DNA of 64,000 nucleotides. Origin: Microvirga terrestris. GTDB lineage: Bacteria > Pseudomonadota > Alphaproteobacteria > Rhizobiales > Beijerinckiaceae. The stretch is taken from positions 186,001 to 250,000 of the forward strand of contig NZ_JADQDN010000002.1 in the NCBI RefSeq assembly GCF_015694425.1, read 5' to 3'. The position numbers and the translations under genes were made by a program. The notes under the pieces are model-generated. The model made no database searches. It worked only from the letters and a program-made list of their open reading frames with translations, and was not told where the DNA came from. Of the stretch, positions 42,202 to 51,256 are shown one piece after another (the first letter of the stretch is position 1; every line of letters begins with the position of its first letter).

Positions 42202-42818
42202 AACGCTTGGGGCTGACCCTCGTCGTTCCCGCGATGCTGCTGGCTCTACCCGCCCCAGCTTCGGCTCAAGGCTTCTTCGAACGGCTGTTCGGCCCTCCGC
42301 CGGGCCAGCAGCCGGGTGGTCCGCCGCTATCCCGGCCGCAGCCGGGGGTCCCTCCACAATACCGTCCCCTGCCACAGCCGCTCCCGCAGCAGCAGTATCG
42401 GCCGCAGCCTGCCCCTCAGCAGCCGCGGCGGCCGCAAACACAGCGTCCGGCCACCCAGCCACAACAGCAGCCACCGCAGCAGCAGGCGGAACCCGCGCCC
42501 GCGGTCGAGCCGCCGCCCGCGCCCTATGAGAAGGAGCTGCTGCGGCTTGCCGAGATCATGGGGTCGCTCGCCATGCTGCGCCCCCTCTGCAGCGCCCCCG
42601 ACGCGTCCGAGTGGAGCCGGCGCATGCAGGTTCTGCTCGAGGCCGAAGGCTCGACGCCGGGACGCAAGGAGCGGCTCGCCGGCGCCTACAACAAGGGCTA
42701 TCAGGCCTATGCCCTCACCTATCGGGTCTGCACGCCGTCGGCCCAGGAGGCCTCGGTCCGCTTCCTGGCCGAGGGAGAACAGCTCGCGCGCAACATCACC
42801 GGGCGATACGGCGGCTGA
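42198..42818 (+). CDS. TIGR02301 family exported protein, proline/glutamine-rich
   Basis: A 206-residue protein. Signal peptide (LTLVVPAMLLALPAPASAQG), then an about 80-residue Pro/Gln-rich linker, and a C-terminal domain (LLRLAEIMGSLAMLRPLC ... YNKGYQAYALTYRVCTPSA) that fits the TIGR02301 family. The two cysteines likely pair. The GTG start overlaps the NUDIX stop. Function of the family is unknown; it is exported to the envelope. Confidence 0.8.
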   Translation: MKRLGLTLVVPAMLLALPAPASAQGFFERLFGPPPGQQPGGPPLSRPQPGVPPQYRPLPQPLPQQQYRPQPAPQQPRRPQTQRPATQPQQQPPQQQAEPAPAVEPPPAPYEKELLRLAEIMGSLAMLRPLCSAPDASEWSRRMQVLLEAEGSTPGRKERLAGAYNKGYQAYALTYRVCTPSAQEASVRFLAEGEQLARNITGRYGG

Positions 42819-42991
42819 TCGGGCGGGATGCCCCTCCGTCCGGAGGTGTTGCAGCCATGCCTCTTATCCACATTTTTCAGCCGATCCCCTCTCGCGTTAA
42901 CCTCCTTGCAAGGTGATGCTGGCGGCGGGTCGGCGCGATGTCTAAGACTAATTCAACCGAACTCGCGCCGCCCCTCAAAGGGGCCTGGATC

Positions 42992-43255
42992 ATGAACGAC
43001 AACGACGTCCTTCTCGACGAATCGCCCAACCTCAGCGCCCTCAAACAGGCGGCCCTGAGCTATGTGACCGAGGCCTTCGCCGAAGCCGAGCTCGACGGGC
43101 TCGACGGCGACTGCATGGCCCAGGCCGCCCTCTTCGCGGCCTTCACCGAGCTCGTCGCCACCTATGGCGAGGATGCCGTTGCGGAATACGCCGCCACCCT
43201 GCCGGACAAGATCCGCACGGGGGCGTTTTCGATGGCGATATCTCTGAAGCATTGA
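42992..43255 (+). CDS. Conserved hypothetical protein (87 residues)
   Basis: Acidic helical protein with AALSYVTEAFAEAELDGLDG and FAAFTELVATYGEDAVA. ATG 42992 has AAAGGGG upstream and a product typical of short conserved proteins; ATG 42938 in the same frame would add 18 residues. Located 16 bases before the VOC pair. No function known. Confidence 0.65.
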   Translation: MNDNDVLLDESPNLSALKQAALSYVTEAFAEAELDGLDGDCMAQAALFAAFTELVATYGEDAVAEYAATLPDKIRTGAFSMAISLKH

Positions 43256-43271
43256 GGCGGGAAGTCGGCGC

Positions 43272-43664
43272 ATGACAGATGTCAAGCTCCGCGTGGTCAG
43301 GCCCACGAACCGGCTTGAAGAAGTCATACGCTTCTACCGCGATGGCTTGGGCTTCGAGCTCATCGCCGCTTTCGACAATCAGAATGTGTTCTCCGGTAGA
43401 ATCCTGGGCCATCCGCAAGCACCGTGGCATCTCGCATTCACGTATTATCGCGATCTTCAAGCGGGACGAGCGCCCACGCAGGATAACTTGCTGGTCTTCT
43501 ACCTGCCCGATCGTGCCGAATGGGAGTCCGCCGTCGAACGGATGCGAACCAACGGGTATTCATCCGTCACCTCGTTCAATCCCTACTGGGATCGGGACGG
43601 CGCGACCTTCGAGGATCCTGACGGCTACCGCATCGTGCTGCAGAATACAGCATGGGTGAAGTAG
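43272..43664 (+). CDS. VOC family protein, copy 1 of a tandem pair
   Basis: A 130-residue VOC protein: KLRVVRPTNRLEEVIRFYRDG at the start and ATFEDPDGYRIVLQNTAWVK at the end. The next gene encodes a near relative, and most conserved segments are shared, showing a tandem duplication. Substrate unknown; could be a lyase, dioxygenase or binding protein. Confidence 0.87.
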   Translation: MTDVKLRVVRPTNRLEEVIRFYRDGLGFELIAAFDNQNVFSGRILGHPQAPWHLAFTYYRDLQAGRAPTQDNLLVFYLPDRAEWESAVERMRTNGYSSVTSFNPYWDRDGATFEDPDGYRIVLQNTAWVK

Positions 43665-43700
43665 AGTTCGCATGCTGAAGCATCAAAGCTGGATGTGCTG

Positions 43701-44093
43701 ATGAAAAATCTCAAGCTCCGCGTGGCGCGGCCGACAGATGACCTTGAGGCGGTTGTGCGCTTCTACCGCGATGGCCTTGGCTTCCAGGTGATTGCCTCGT
43801 TCGACGAAACGGATGGCTTCGAGGGCAGAATGCTGGGGCATCCCCAGGCCATGTGGCACCTGGAGTTCACATCCCTGCGCGGTCATCAAGCCGGCCGTGC
43901 CCCGACCGAAGACAACCTGCTCGTCTTCTACCTGCCGGATCGCAGCGAATGGGAGGCTGCGGTGCAGAGAATGCGCGACAACGGACATTCTCCAGTGCCA
44001 TCCTTCAATCCATATTGGGATGAACTGGGCGTGACGTTCGAGGACCCTGATGGCTACCGTGTCGTGCTGCAGAACATGGCCTGGGTGAAGTAA
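43701..44093 (+). CDS. VOC family protein, copy 2 of a tandem pair
   Basis: A 130-residue paralogue of the preceding gene: shared blocks include FYRDGLGF, GHPQA, QAGRAPT, DNLLVFYLPDR and FEDPDGYR, with divergence in the middle (residues about 36-62), which in VOC proteins lines the ligand site. So the pair probably differs in ligand. ATG 43701 was preferred; GTG 43695 is possible. Confidence 0.87.
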   Translation: MKNLKLRVARPTDDLEAVVRFYRDGLGFQVIASFDETDGFEGRMLGHPQAMWHLEFTSLRGHQAGRAPTEDNLLVFYLPDRSEWEAAVQRMRDNGHSPVPSFNPYWDELGVTFEDPDGYRVVLQNMAWVK

Positions 44094-44129
44094 ATCCACT
44101 ACCTTATACGAGAACGGACTCAGACGACC

Positions 44130-44387
44130 TCAATCATTTGTCGTTGCTCTAGGAATGAGCCTTTCTCGAGCTTGTTGAATCAGCCACTCAATAAGTTCTA
44201 GCGGTATGTTCTCGCGATAGGCGCTGAGAGCCATGTCATGAGTTTGATCTGAGTAGAAGATGTCGGCTACGGCAGGCTGCCCTTCATCAGTGATCTCCCT
44301 GAGTTCAAGATACATTCCATCGGCATCGACGTCACTGCAAAGCAGTGTGGTATAGCGCCGTCCACCAACCACGATGTCCATCTTCAC
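44130..44387 (-). CDS. Hypothetical protein (85 residues)
   Basis: Acidic soluble protein, starting MKMDIVVGGRRYTTLLCSD and ending RLIPRATTND. No signal peptide. Follows the dihydroorotase-like gene by 9 bases on the same strand, suggesting co-transcription. Less GC-rich than its neighbour. No domain recognised. Confidence 0.55.
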   Translation of the reverse strand: MKMDIVVGGRRYTTLLCSDVDADGMYLELREITDEGQPAVADIFYSDQTHDMALSAYRENIPLELIEWLIQQARERLIPRATTND

Positions 44388-44396
44388 TCCCGCAGA

Positions 44397-45731
44397 TTAA
44401 CCGCCCAGCGTCTCCTCGAACCGCACCACCTCACCCTGCGACGGCGCCTCCAGCGATCCATCCCACATCACCACGTTGCCGCGCACGACCGTACCGATGG
44501 GCCAGCCGGTGACTTTCTTGCCGTCGTAGGGTGTCCACTGCGATTTGGATGCAATCCAGTCGTTGGTGATGGTCTCGGCGCGCTTCAGATCGACCACGGT
44601 GAAATCCGCGTCATAGCCAACCGCAATGCGGCCCTTGCCGGCGATGCCGAACAGGCGCTTGGGGCCGGCACTCGTCATGTCTACGAAGCGCTCGAGCGTG
44701 AGGCGGCTGGCATTCACGTGGTCGAGCATGATCGGCACGAGGGTCTGCACGCCAGTCATGCCGGACGGCGTGTTGGGATAGGTCTTGTCCTTCTCCGCGC
44801 GGGTGTGCGGCGCGTGGTCGGAGCCCAGGATATCGGCAATGCCTTCATCGAGCCCCTGCCAGAGTGCGGCGCGGTGGAGTTCGTCGCGGACGGGTGGGTT
44901 CATCTGGATGTAGGTGCCGAGGCGCTCGTAATCTTCCGGTCCCACCAGCGTCAGGTGATGCGGCGTCACCTCCACCGACACGAGATCCTTGTGCTCTCTC
45001 AAAAGCGCCATTTCCTCGGCGGTGGTGATGTGGAGCACGTGGATGCGCGCGCCGGTATCCCGGGCGATGCGCACGAGGCGGTGCGTGCAGGCGAGCGCCA
45101 CTTCGGCCGAGCGCCACACGGGATGCGAGCGCGGATCGCCCTCGACGCGCAGGTTCTTGCGCTCGCGCAGCATTGCCTCGTCTTCGGAGTGGAAAGCGGC
45201 GCGACGGCGGGTGCGGCGAAGAATATTGGCGATGCCTTCGTCATCCTCGACGAGCAGTGAGCCGGTGGACGAGCCCATGAACACCTTGATGCCGGCAGCG
45301 CCCGGCAGGCGCTCCAGTTCGGGCAGATCGTTCACGTTCTCATGGGTGCCGCCGACCCAGAAGGCGAAGTCGCAATGCATGCGATGGTGGCCGCGCCGCA
45401 CCTTGTCGGCGAGCGCCTCGGGCGTCGTAGTCTGCGGGTCAGTGTTGGGCATCTCGAACACCGTCGTGACCCCGCCCATGACGGCGGCGCGGGAGCCCGA
45501 TTCGAGATCTTCCTTGTGGTCGAGGCCGGGCTCGCGGAAGTGCACCTGGGTGTCGATGACGCCCGGCAGGATGTGCAGCCCCCGGCAGTCGACCTCCCGC
45601 GCGGCGGAGGCTTGCGACAGGTCGCCGATGGCGGCGATCTTTCCGCCGCGCACACCGATGTCGCGCTCCACGCGCCCGTCGTGGTTCACCACGATGCCGC
45701 CTTTAAGGATCAGGTCGAAGGTTTGGGGCAT
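44397..45731 (-). CDS. Dihydroorotase-like amidohydrolase
   Basis: A 444-residue amidohydrolase of the type I dihydroorotase/hydantoinase group. Kept motifs: the lysine in GIKVFMGSS, the metal histidines in RAAFHSEDE and HVLHITTAEE, and the catalytic GSDHAPHT. But the first metal motif reads IDTQVHFREPG where active enzymes have HVH: the first histidine is glutamine. It may still be active with a changed metal site, or work with another subunit. Pathway is therefore probable pyrimidine synthesis, not certain. Divergent from the ygfZ-type gene, with 38 bases between. Confidence 0.82.
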   Translation of the reverse strand: MPQTFDLILKGGIVVNHDGRVERDIGVRGGKIAAIGDLSQASAAREVDCRGLHILPGVIDTQVHFREPGLDHKEDLESGSRAAVMGGVTTVFEMPNTDPQTTTPEALADKVRRGHHRMHCDFAFWVGGTHENVNDLPELERLPGAAGIKVFMGSSTGSLLVEDDEGIANILRRTRRRAAFHSEDEAMLRERKNLRVEGDPRSHPVWRSAEVALACTHRLVRIARDTGARIHVLHITTAEEMALLREHKDLVSVEVTPHHLTLVGPEDYERLGTYIQMNPPVRDELHRAALWQGLDEGIADILGSDHAPHTRAEKDKTYPNTPSGMTGVQTLVPIMLDHVNASRLTLERFVDMTSAGPKRLFGIAGKGRIAVGYDADFTVVDLKRAETITNDWIASKSQWTPYDGKKVTGWPIGTVVRGNVVMWDGSLEAPSQGEVVRFEETLGG

Positions 45732-45769
45732 GGCAATCTCATCCCTTGAGGCCGCTGCGGAAGGGGCAT

Positions 45770-46687
45770 ATGTCAGGCATCGAGCTTAAAGCAATCGGAG
45801 CGGGGCACATGCCGTCAGTCCATCTGGCCGACCGGGGCGTGGTAAGGGTTTCGGGCGAGGACGCCAAGACTTTTCTCGACAACCTCATCACCTGCGACCT
45901 GGACCGTGTGTCACCGCACACGGCGCGCTTCGGCGCCCTGCTGACGCCGCAGGGCAAGATCCTGTTCGACTTCCTGGTTTTCCAGGCCCCGGAGGAGATC
46001 GGCGGCGCCTATTATCTCGATGTCCTGAGGGTCTACGGACCCGACCTCGCCAAACGCCTCGGCTTTTACAAGCTCAGGGCGAAGGTCGTGGTCGAGGACC
46101 TGTCCGATTCGCTCGACCTTGTGGCCGGCTGGGATGCGCCGCAGCCGGATGACGAGGCCGGTCTCGTCGTGGCGGATCCCCGGCTGCCGGCGCTGGGCTG
46201 GCGCGCCATCGTGGCGACCGAGGACTCGGGCGAATTCGCCAAGGATCCGGCGGAAGCCTATCACGCCCACCGCATCGCTCTCGGCGTGCCCGAGGGCGGG
46301 CGCGACTTCCTGTTCGGAGACGCTTTCCCGCACGAGGCCCTCATGGACCAGCTCCAAGGAGTTGATTTTGACAAGGGCTGCTATGTGGGCCAGGAGGTGG
46401 TCTCCCGCATGCAGCATCGCGGCACGGCCCGCACCCGGATCGTCCCGGCCGTCTACGAGGGCGGCTTCGCGGCGGATCTCGGCGTTGAGGTGATGGCTGG
46501 CGAGAAGCTTCTGGGCAAGACAGGCACCGGCGCTGAAGGGCGCGGGCTCGTGATGATCCGCCTCGACCGGGCGGAGGATGCCCTCAAAGCCGGCGAGACG
46601 ATCCGGGCCGGCGGCATCCCGGTGCTGCTGGAAAAGCCCTCCTGGGTGAGGTTTGCCTTCCCGGGCGAGCAGCACGCCGCGTCCTGA
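45770..46687 (+). CDS. YgfZ/GcvT-domain folate-binding protein
   Basis: A 305-residue protein with the YgfZ signature KGCYVGQEVVSRM, the conserved cysteine included, and the GcvT-like start VVRVSGEDAKTFLDNLITCDLD. YgfZ uses a folate to support iron-sulfur cluster enzyme maturation. ATG 45770 (GGAAGGGG upstream) was used; ATG 45809, closer to the conserved region, is an equal alternative and the longer form adds 13 residues. Confidence 0.92.
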   Translation: MSGIELKAIGAGHMPSVHLADRGVVRVSGEDAKTFLDNLITCDLDRVSPHTARFGALLTPQGKILFDFLVFQAPEEIGGAYYLDVLRVYGPDLAKRLGFYKLRAKVVVEDLSDSLDLVAGWDAPQPDDEAGLVVADPRLPALGWRAIVATEDSGEFAKDPAEAYHAHRIALGVPEGGRDFLFGDAFPHEALMDQLQGVDFDKGCYVGQEVVSRMQHRGTARTRIVPAVYEGGFAADLGVEVMAGEKLLGKTGTGAEGRGLVMIRLDRAEDALKAGETIRAGGIPVLLEKPSWVRFAFPGEQHAAS

Positions 46688-46800
46688 GCCGGTAAAAAGC
46701 CAAGCTTGAAGCGGAACGAAATCCTCACGAAATCGTTACAGCCAATCGACCCGAGATCGGACTGAAGCAAGAGCTGGCCTGGGTCCGCTGGGGGATTCTG

Positions 46801-48741
46801 ATGAACGCAGTGCAAGGGACCGGCTCGACGCCCCAAGAGGGACGCTTCCAGCTTCTGGTCGATGCCGTCACTGACTATGCAATCTACATGCTCGATCCGA
46901 AGGGCATCGTGTCCAGCTGGAATGCCGGCGCGCAGCGCTTCAAGGGCTATACGCAGGACGAGATTCTCGGCGAGCACTTCTCCCGATTCTATACAGATGA
47001 GGACAAGGCCACCGAATTGCCGCGGCGCGCCCTGGAGACCGCGGCCCGCGAGGGCAAGTTCGAGGCCGAGGGCTGGCGCCTGCGCAAGGATGGCACCCGG
47101 TTCTGGGCCCATGTGGTCATCGACCCGATCCGCGACACCCGTGGGAACCTGATCGGCTTCGCCAAGATCACCCGCGACTTGACCGAACGGAAGAGAGCGC
47201 AGGAAGCCCTGAAGGAAAGCGAGGAGCGCTTCCGCCTTCTGGTCCAGGGCGTCACCGATTACGCCATCTACATGCTCGATCCGCAGGGCCGCGTTACCAA
47301 TTGGAATGCGGGCGCGCAACGGATCAAGGGTTATTCTCACGACGAGATTCTCGGCGCGCATTTCTCACAGTTCTACACCGACGAGGACAAGGCGACCGAG
47401 TTGCCCAAGCGGGCCCTGGAGACGGCAGCCCGCGAGGGCCGGTTCGAGGCGGAAGGTTGGCGCCTGCGCAAGGACGGGACACGCTTCTGGGCCCATGTGG
47501 TCATCGACCGGATCCGGAACGACATGGGCGAGATCATCGGCTTTGCCAAGATCACCCGCGACATCACCGAGCGCCGGCAGGCGCAGGAGGCCCTGGCCCA
47601 GGCTCAGGCGGCCCTGTTCCAGTCGCAGAAGATGGAGGCCGTCGGGCAGCTCACGGGCGGCGTCGCCCACGACTTCAACAATTTGCTGACCGTCATCGTC
47701 AACAGCCTGGATCTTCTCACCCGCAACACCCGCGATGCGCGCGACATGCGGCTGATCGAGAGCGCCCAGCGCGCGGCCGAACGCGGCTCGAAGCTGACGC
47801 AGCAGCTGCTGGCTTTTTCCCGCCGTCAGCCCCTCCAGCCTGCCCTGCACAATCCGAACACCCTGATCGGAGGCTTCGAGGCGATCCTGCGCCGAGCCTG
47901 CGGTGAACGGGTCAAGTTGAAGCTTGCGCTTGCACCACGCGTTCGGTCGATCTCGGTCGATGCGCCGCAATTCGAGGCGGCCCTCCTCAATCTCATCGTC
48001 AACGCGCGGGACGCGATGCCGGATGGCGGGATGCTGACGATCACGACTGGCAACGCGACCATAGGCGAGAACGAAGGGGTTTCGGCGGAATTGAGCCCGG
48101 GTCCCTATGTCTCGATCGCCGTAGAGGATACCGGCTCGGGCATGGCGCCCGAGGTTGTCGAGCGCGTCTTCGAGCCCTTCTTCACCACCAAGGAGGTCGG
48201 CAAGGGCACGGGCTTAGGCTTAAGCCAGGTCTATGGTTTCGTCACGCAGTCGGGCGGGCACGTGAAGGTGGACAGCACCCCGGACCGCGGAACGACGATC
48301 ACGATGCTGCTGCCCGCTCAAGATAACGGGGAAGAGCCCGTGCAGGACGAAGACAGGACCGAGCATCCGGGACGTGATAGCGCGGGCACCGTGCTGATCG
48401 TCGAGGACGAGCCTGCCGTGCTGGAAGTGGCAAGCGACATCTTCGACAGCCTCGGCTACGACGTGCTGACCGCGACCGATGCGCAAAAGGCCATTGCGGT
48501 TCTGGAAGGCGATGCTGCGATCGACGTGATGTTCAGCGACGTGATCATGCCCAATGGCATGAACGGCGTCGAACTCTCCCGCAAGGCGCGCGAGTTGCGC
48601 CCCCACCTCAAGATCCTGCTGGCCTCGGGCTATCCCATGTCGGCCCTGCCCTCCGAGGGCCTGGGTGCGGGGGTCTCCTTCATCAGCAAGCCCTACCGCT
48701 GGACGGAGCTTGCCGACAAGCTGCGGATGCTCCGTTCTTAA
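46801..48741 (+). CDS. PAS-PAS hybrid sensor histidine kinase with receiver domain
   Basis: A 646-residue cytoplasmic kinase with no membrane segment. Two nearly identical PAS domains (about residues 15-135 and 143-262; both contain WNAGAQR, TDEDKATELP, AEGWRLRKDGTRFWAHVVID) are followed by the HisKA box GGVAHDFNNLLTVI, ATPase motifs (NLIVNARDAMP, DTGSGMAPE, GKGTGLGLSQ) and a receiver (VLIVEDEPAV, MFSDVIMPNG with the phospho-aspartate). A soluble sensor of light, redox or a ligand is likely but not proven. Intact relative of the pseudogene at 8288-11425. Confidence 0.94.
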   Translation: MNAVQGTGSTPQEGRFQLLVDAVTDYAIYMLDPKGIVSSWNAGAQRFKGYTQDEILGEHFSRFYTDEDKATELPRRALETAAREGKFEAEGWRLRKDGTRFWAHVVIDPIRDTRGNLIGFAKITRDLTERKRAQEALKESEERFRLLVQGVTDYAIYMLDPQGRVTNWNAGAQRIKGYSHDEILGAHFSQFYTDEDKATELPKRALETAAREGRFEAEGWRLRKDGTRFWAHVVIDRIRNDMGEIIGFAKITRDITERRQAQEALAQAQAALFQSQKMEAVGQLTGGVAHDFNNLLTVIVNSLDLLTRNTRDARDMRLIESAQRAAERGSKLTQQLLAFSRRQPLQPALHNPNTLIGGFEAILRRACGERVKLKLALAPRVRSISVDAPQFEAALLNLIVNARDAMPDGGMLTITTGNATIGENEGVSAELSPGPYVSIAVEDTGSGMAPEVVERVFEPFFTTKEVGKGTGLGLSQVYGFVTQSGGHVKVDSTPDRGTTITMLLPAQDNGEEPVQDEDRTEHPGRDSAGTVLIVEDEPAVLEVASDIFDSLGYDVLTATDAQKAIAVLEGDAAIDVMFSDVIMPNGMNGVELSRKARELRPHLKILLASGYPMSALPSEGLGAGVSFISKPYRWTELADKLRMLRS

Positions 48742-48844
48742 GCATACAGGTCATCGCCTTCAGTGATGGACGGCATCGGCAATTTTGATTGGTGCCGGCA
48801 AAAGCTTCCCGCTAGCATCCCGACAGAATCGAGCCGGGAATGCC

Positions 48845-49501
48845 ATGTATCAGCCGCCCCACTTTCGTGAGGACAATCGTGAGGTTCAGCACGCCCTCAT
48901 CAGAGCCCATCCGCTTGGGCTTCTCGTGACGCTGGGCAGCGCGGGGCTCGTGGCCAATCCCGTTCCCTTCGTGCTCGACGCCTCCGCCTCGCCCCAGGGA
49001 ACCCTCAAGGCCCATCTGTCTCGGGCGAACGGCCAGTGGCAGGATTTCGACGCGTCGCAGGAAGCTCTCGTCGTGTTCCAGGGGCCCGAGACCTACATCA
49101 CCCCGTCCTGGTATGCAGCCAAGCGCGAGCACGGCAAGGTGGTGCCGACCTGGAACTACGCCGTCGTGCAGGCCTATGGCCGCATGCGCGTCATTGACGA
49201 TACGGATTGGCTCCTCCGGCAGATTACCGCCATGACGGACGTGCAGGAAGTCGCCCGGCCGGAGCCCTGGAATGTGACTGACGCACCGGCTCCCTTCGTG
49301 GCGGCGCAGCTCAAGGGGATCATCGGCATCGAGATCGAGATCACCCGGATCGAGGGCAAGTGGAAGGTGAGCCAGAATCGGTCGGAGGCCGACCGTCAGG
49401 GTGTCGCGGAGGGCCTGCGCCTTGCCGAGGACGATGCCTCGCGGCACATGGCGGATCTGGTCGATGCGCGAGGAGCCTTGCCCGGTGGCCGACAATCTTG
49501 A
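48845..49501 (+). CDS. PaiB-family FMN-binding negative transcriptional regulator
   Basis: A 218-residue protein of the PaiB family: MYQPPHFREDNREVQHALI at the start, VVPTWNYAVVQAYGR in the middle, and a C-terminal IEIEITRIEGKWKVSQNR. PaiB in Bacillus represses protease and sporulation genes; the fold is a split-barrel FMN binder. Start at ATG 48845, with GGGAATG upstream. The stop overlaps the next gene by 17 bases, a sign of coupling with the GNAT acetyltransferase, as in Bacillus paiAB. Confidence 0.93.
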   Translation: MYQPPHFREDNREVQHALIRAHPLGLLVTLGSAGLVANPVPFVLDASASPQGTLKAHLSRANGQWQDFDASQEALVVFQGPETYITPSWYAAKREHGKVVPTWNYAVVQAYGRMRVIDDTDWLLRQITAMTDVQEVARPEPWNVTDAPAPFVAAQLKGIIGIEIEITRIEGKWKVSQNRSEADRQGVAEGLRLAEDDASRHMADLVDARGALPGGRQS

Positions 49502-49955
49502 ACCGCGCGTTGAGCCCTGCGTCCTGCAGACCCTTGAGGAATGGGTTGCCATGAGGCATGCCCTGTGGCCGGAGGGGCCGAAGGACGATCACCGCTCCGA
49601 AGCTCAGGCCATGCTTTGGGACCAGAAGGAAGCCATCGCGCTTCTCGTGCGCCTGCCCGATGGAACGCCGGCGGGCTTTGCCGAAGCGGCGTTGCGCCAC
49701 GACTACGTGAACGGCTGCGCCACCTCACCGGTGGCCTTTCTCGAAGGGATTTACGTGCAGCCGGAGCACCGCGGGAGGGGCCTTGCCCGGCTGCTGTGCA
49801 GGGCGGTGGAGCGCTGGGCGCGGAGCCTCGGCTGCAGCGAATTCGCCTCCGACGTTCTCCTCGACAACACCGCGTCCCAGGGCATGCACAAGGCGCTCGG
49901 CTTCGAGGAGACGGAGCGGGTCGTGTATTATCGGAAGCGGCTGTCGCGCTCCTGA
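49485..49955 (+). CDS. GNAT acetyltransferase, AAC(6')-like
   Basis: A 156-residue N-acetyltransferase. It has the acetyl-CoA motif IYVQPEHRGRGLARLLC and pattern WARSLGCSEFASDVLLDNTASQGMHKALGF, close to aminoglycoside 6-prime-N-acetyltransferases. GTG 49485 with GAGGAG upstream is the likely start and lies inside the PaiB gene end. Whether it modifies aminoglycosides or a polyamine-type substrate is unproven. Confidence 0.85.
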   Translation: MADNLEPRVEPCVLQTLEEWVAMRHALWPEGPKDDHRSEAQAMLWDQKEAIALLVRLPDGTPAGFAEAALRHDYVNGCATSPVAFLEGIYVQPEHRGRGLARLLCRAVERWARSLGCSEFASDVLLDNTASQGMHKALGFEETERVVYYRKRLSRS

Positions 49956-50011
49956 CGTATTTCGTCAGGAGCGATCTTCCCGTTTTTCGGCACTCCCGCT
50001 ACACAGGTCGC

Positions 50012-50620
50012 ATGAGCGACGGACTGATCCTGCATCCCGACAACAAATCCCGCTGCTGGTGGCCCGGCACGGATCCCTTCTATGTGGAATACCACGACAC
50101 GGAATGGGGCGTGCCCGAGTACGACGACCGAGCGCTGTTCGAGAAGCTTATTCTCGACGGTTTCCAGGCGGGCCTGTCCTGGATCACCATCCTGCGCAAA
50201 CGCGAAAACTTCCGCAGCGCTTTTGCTCGCTTCGACCCGGCCGTGATCGCCCGGTTCGATCAGGCGCAGGTGGAGGCACTGATGCTCGATCCTGGCATCG
50301 TGCGCAACCGCGCCAAGATCGAGGCGACGATTGCGGGCGCCCGCGCCTGGCTCGTGATTCAGGAGCGCGGCGGCTTTTCAAACTTTCTCTGGGATTTCGT
50401 CGATGGCCGGCCGATCCAGACAAATGCGAAAACCCGCAAGGACGTGCCAACCGAGACCGAGGTCTCGCGCAGGATCTCGAAGGCGCTGAAGACAGAAGGC
50501 TTCAACTTCGTCGGGCCCACCATCGTCTATGCCTTCATGCAGGCGGTGGGCATGACGAACGATCACCTGACCGGCTGCTATCGCCACGCGGAATGTGCGG
50601 CATTGGCTGAGATGCGCTGA
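50012..50620 (+). CDS. tag: DNA-3-methyladenine glycosylase I
   Basis: A 202-residue base-excision repair enzyme: RCWWPGTDPFYVEYHDTEWG at the start, LSWITILRKRENFR, and C-terminal zinc-site residues in GCYRHAEC. It removes 3-methyladenine from alkylated DNA. Its stop overlaps the start of the next gene (TGATG at 50618-50622). Confidence 0.94.
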   Translation: MSDGLILHPDNKSRCWWPGTDPFYVEYHDTEWGVPEYDDRALFEKLILDGFQAGLSWITILRKRENFRSAFARFDPAVIARFDQAQVEALMLDPGIVRNRAKIEATIAGARAWLVIQERGGFSNFLWDFVDGRPIQTNAKTRKDVPTETEVSRRISKALKTEGFNFVGPTIVYAFMQAVGMTNDHLTGCYRHAECAALAEMR

Positions 50621-51213
50621 TGGCCAAGGAACCGCGCGTCTGGCAGCGGATGCTCTCCGGCCGCCGTCTCAACCTGCTCGATCCCTCGCCCCTCGATGTG
50701 GAACTCGACGACATCGCCCATGGGCTTGCCCGCGTGGCCCGCTGGAACGGGCAGACGGTGGGCGGACACATCTTCTCCGTCGCGCAGCACTCGCTTCTCG
50801 TCGAGGCGATTGCCAGTCACCTCGATCCGGACATGTCCCGCGAGTGGCGCTTGGCAGTGCTCCTGCACGATGCGCCCGAATACGTGATCGGCGACATCAT
50901 CTCGCCCTTCAAGGCGGTGATCGGCGATGCCTACAAGGCCATCGAAGCGGGCCTGCTCGCGGCCATTCACCTGCATTTCGGCCTGCCTGCCCAACCCGCT
51001 GCGGCCCTCAAGCGATTCATCAAGCAAGCGGACCGGCAGGCAGCCTTCCTCGAAGCGACCCATCTCGCAGGCTTCGGACGCGAAGAGGCGATCAAGGTCT
51101 TCGGACGGCCCGATCCCCTGCCCCGCACGGTGCTGACCCTTCTGGAGCCCTGGCCTGTCGCGCAAGCCGAGGAGCACTATCACCAGAAGGTGACGGCGGC
51201 GCTGGCGAAGTGA
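50620..51213 (+). CDS. HD-domain phosphohydrolase (YfbR-like)
   Basis: A 197-residue HD-family protein. The metal motifs are GGHIFSVAQHSLLVEAI and LAVLLHDAPEYVIGDI (HD pair), as in the 5-prime-deoxynucleotidase YfbR. Translationally coupled to tag (TGATG overlap), so it may help clean up modified nucleotides. The exact substrate is not shown. Confidence 0.87.
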   Translation: MAKEPRVWQRMLSGRRLNLLDPSPLDVELDDIAHGLARVARWNGQTVGGHIFSVAQHSLLVEAIASHLDPDMSREWRLAVLLHDAPEYVIGDIISPFKAVIGDAYKAIEAGLLAAIHLHFGLPAQPAAALKRFIKQADRQAAFLEATHLAGFGREEAIKVFGRPDPLPRTVLTLLEPWPVAQAEEHYHQKVTAALAK

Positions 51214-51256
51214 TGCACAGTCTCATCTGATCTAAAGCCTGCCATGACGGCCAGGG

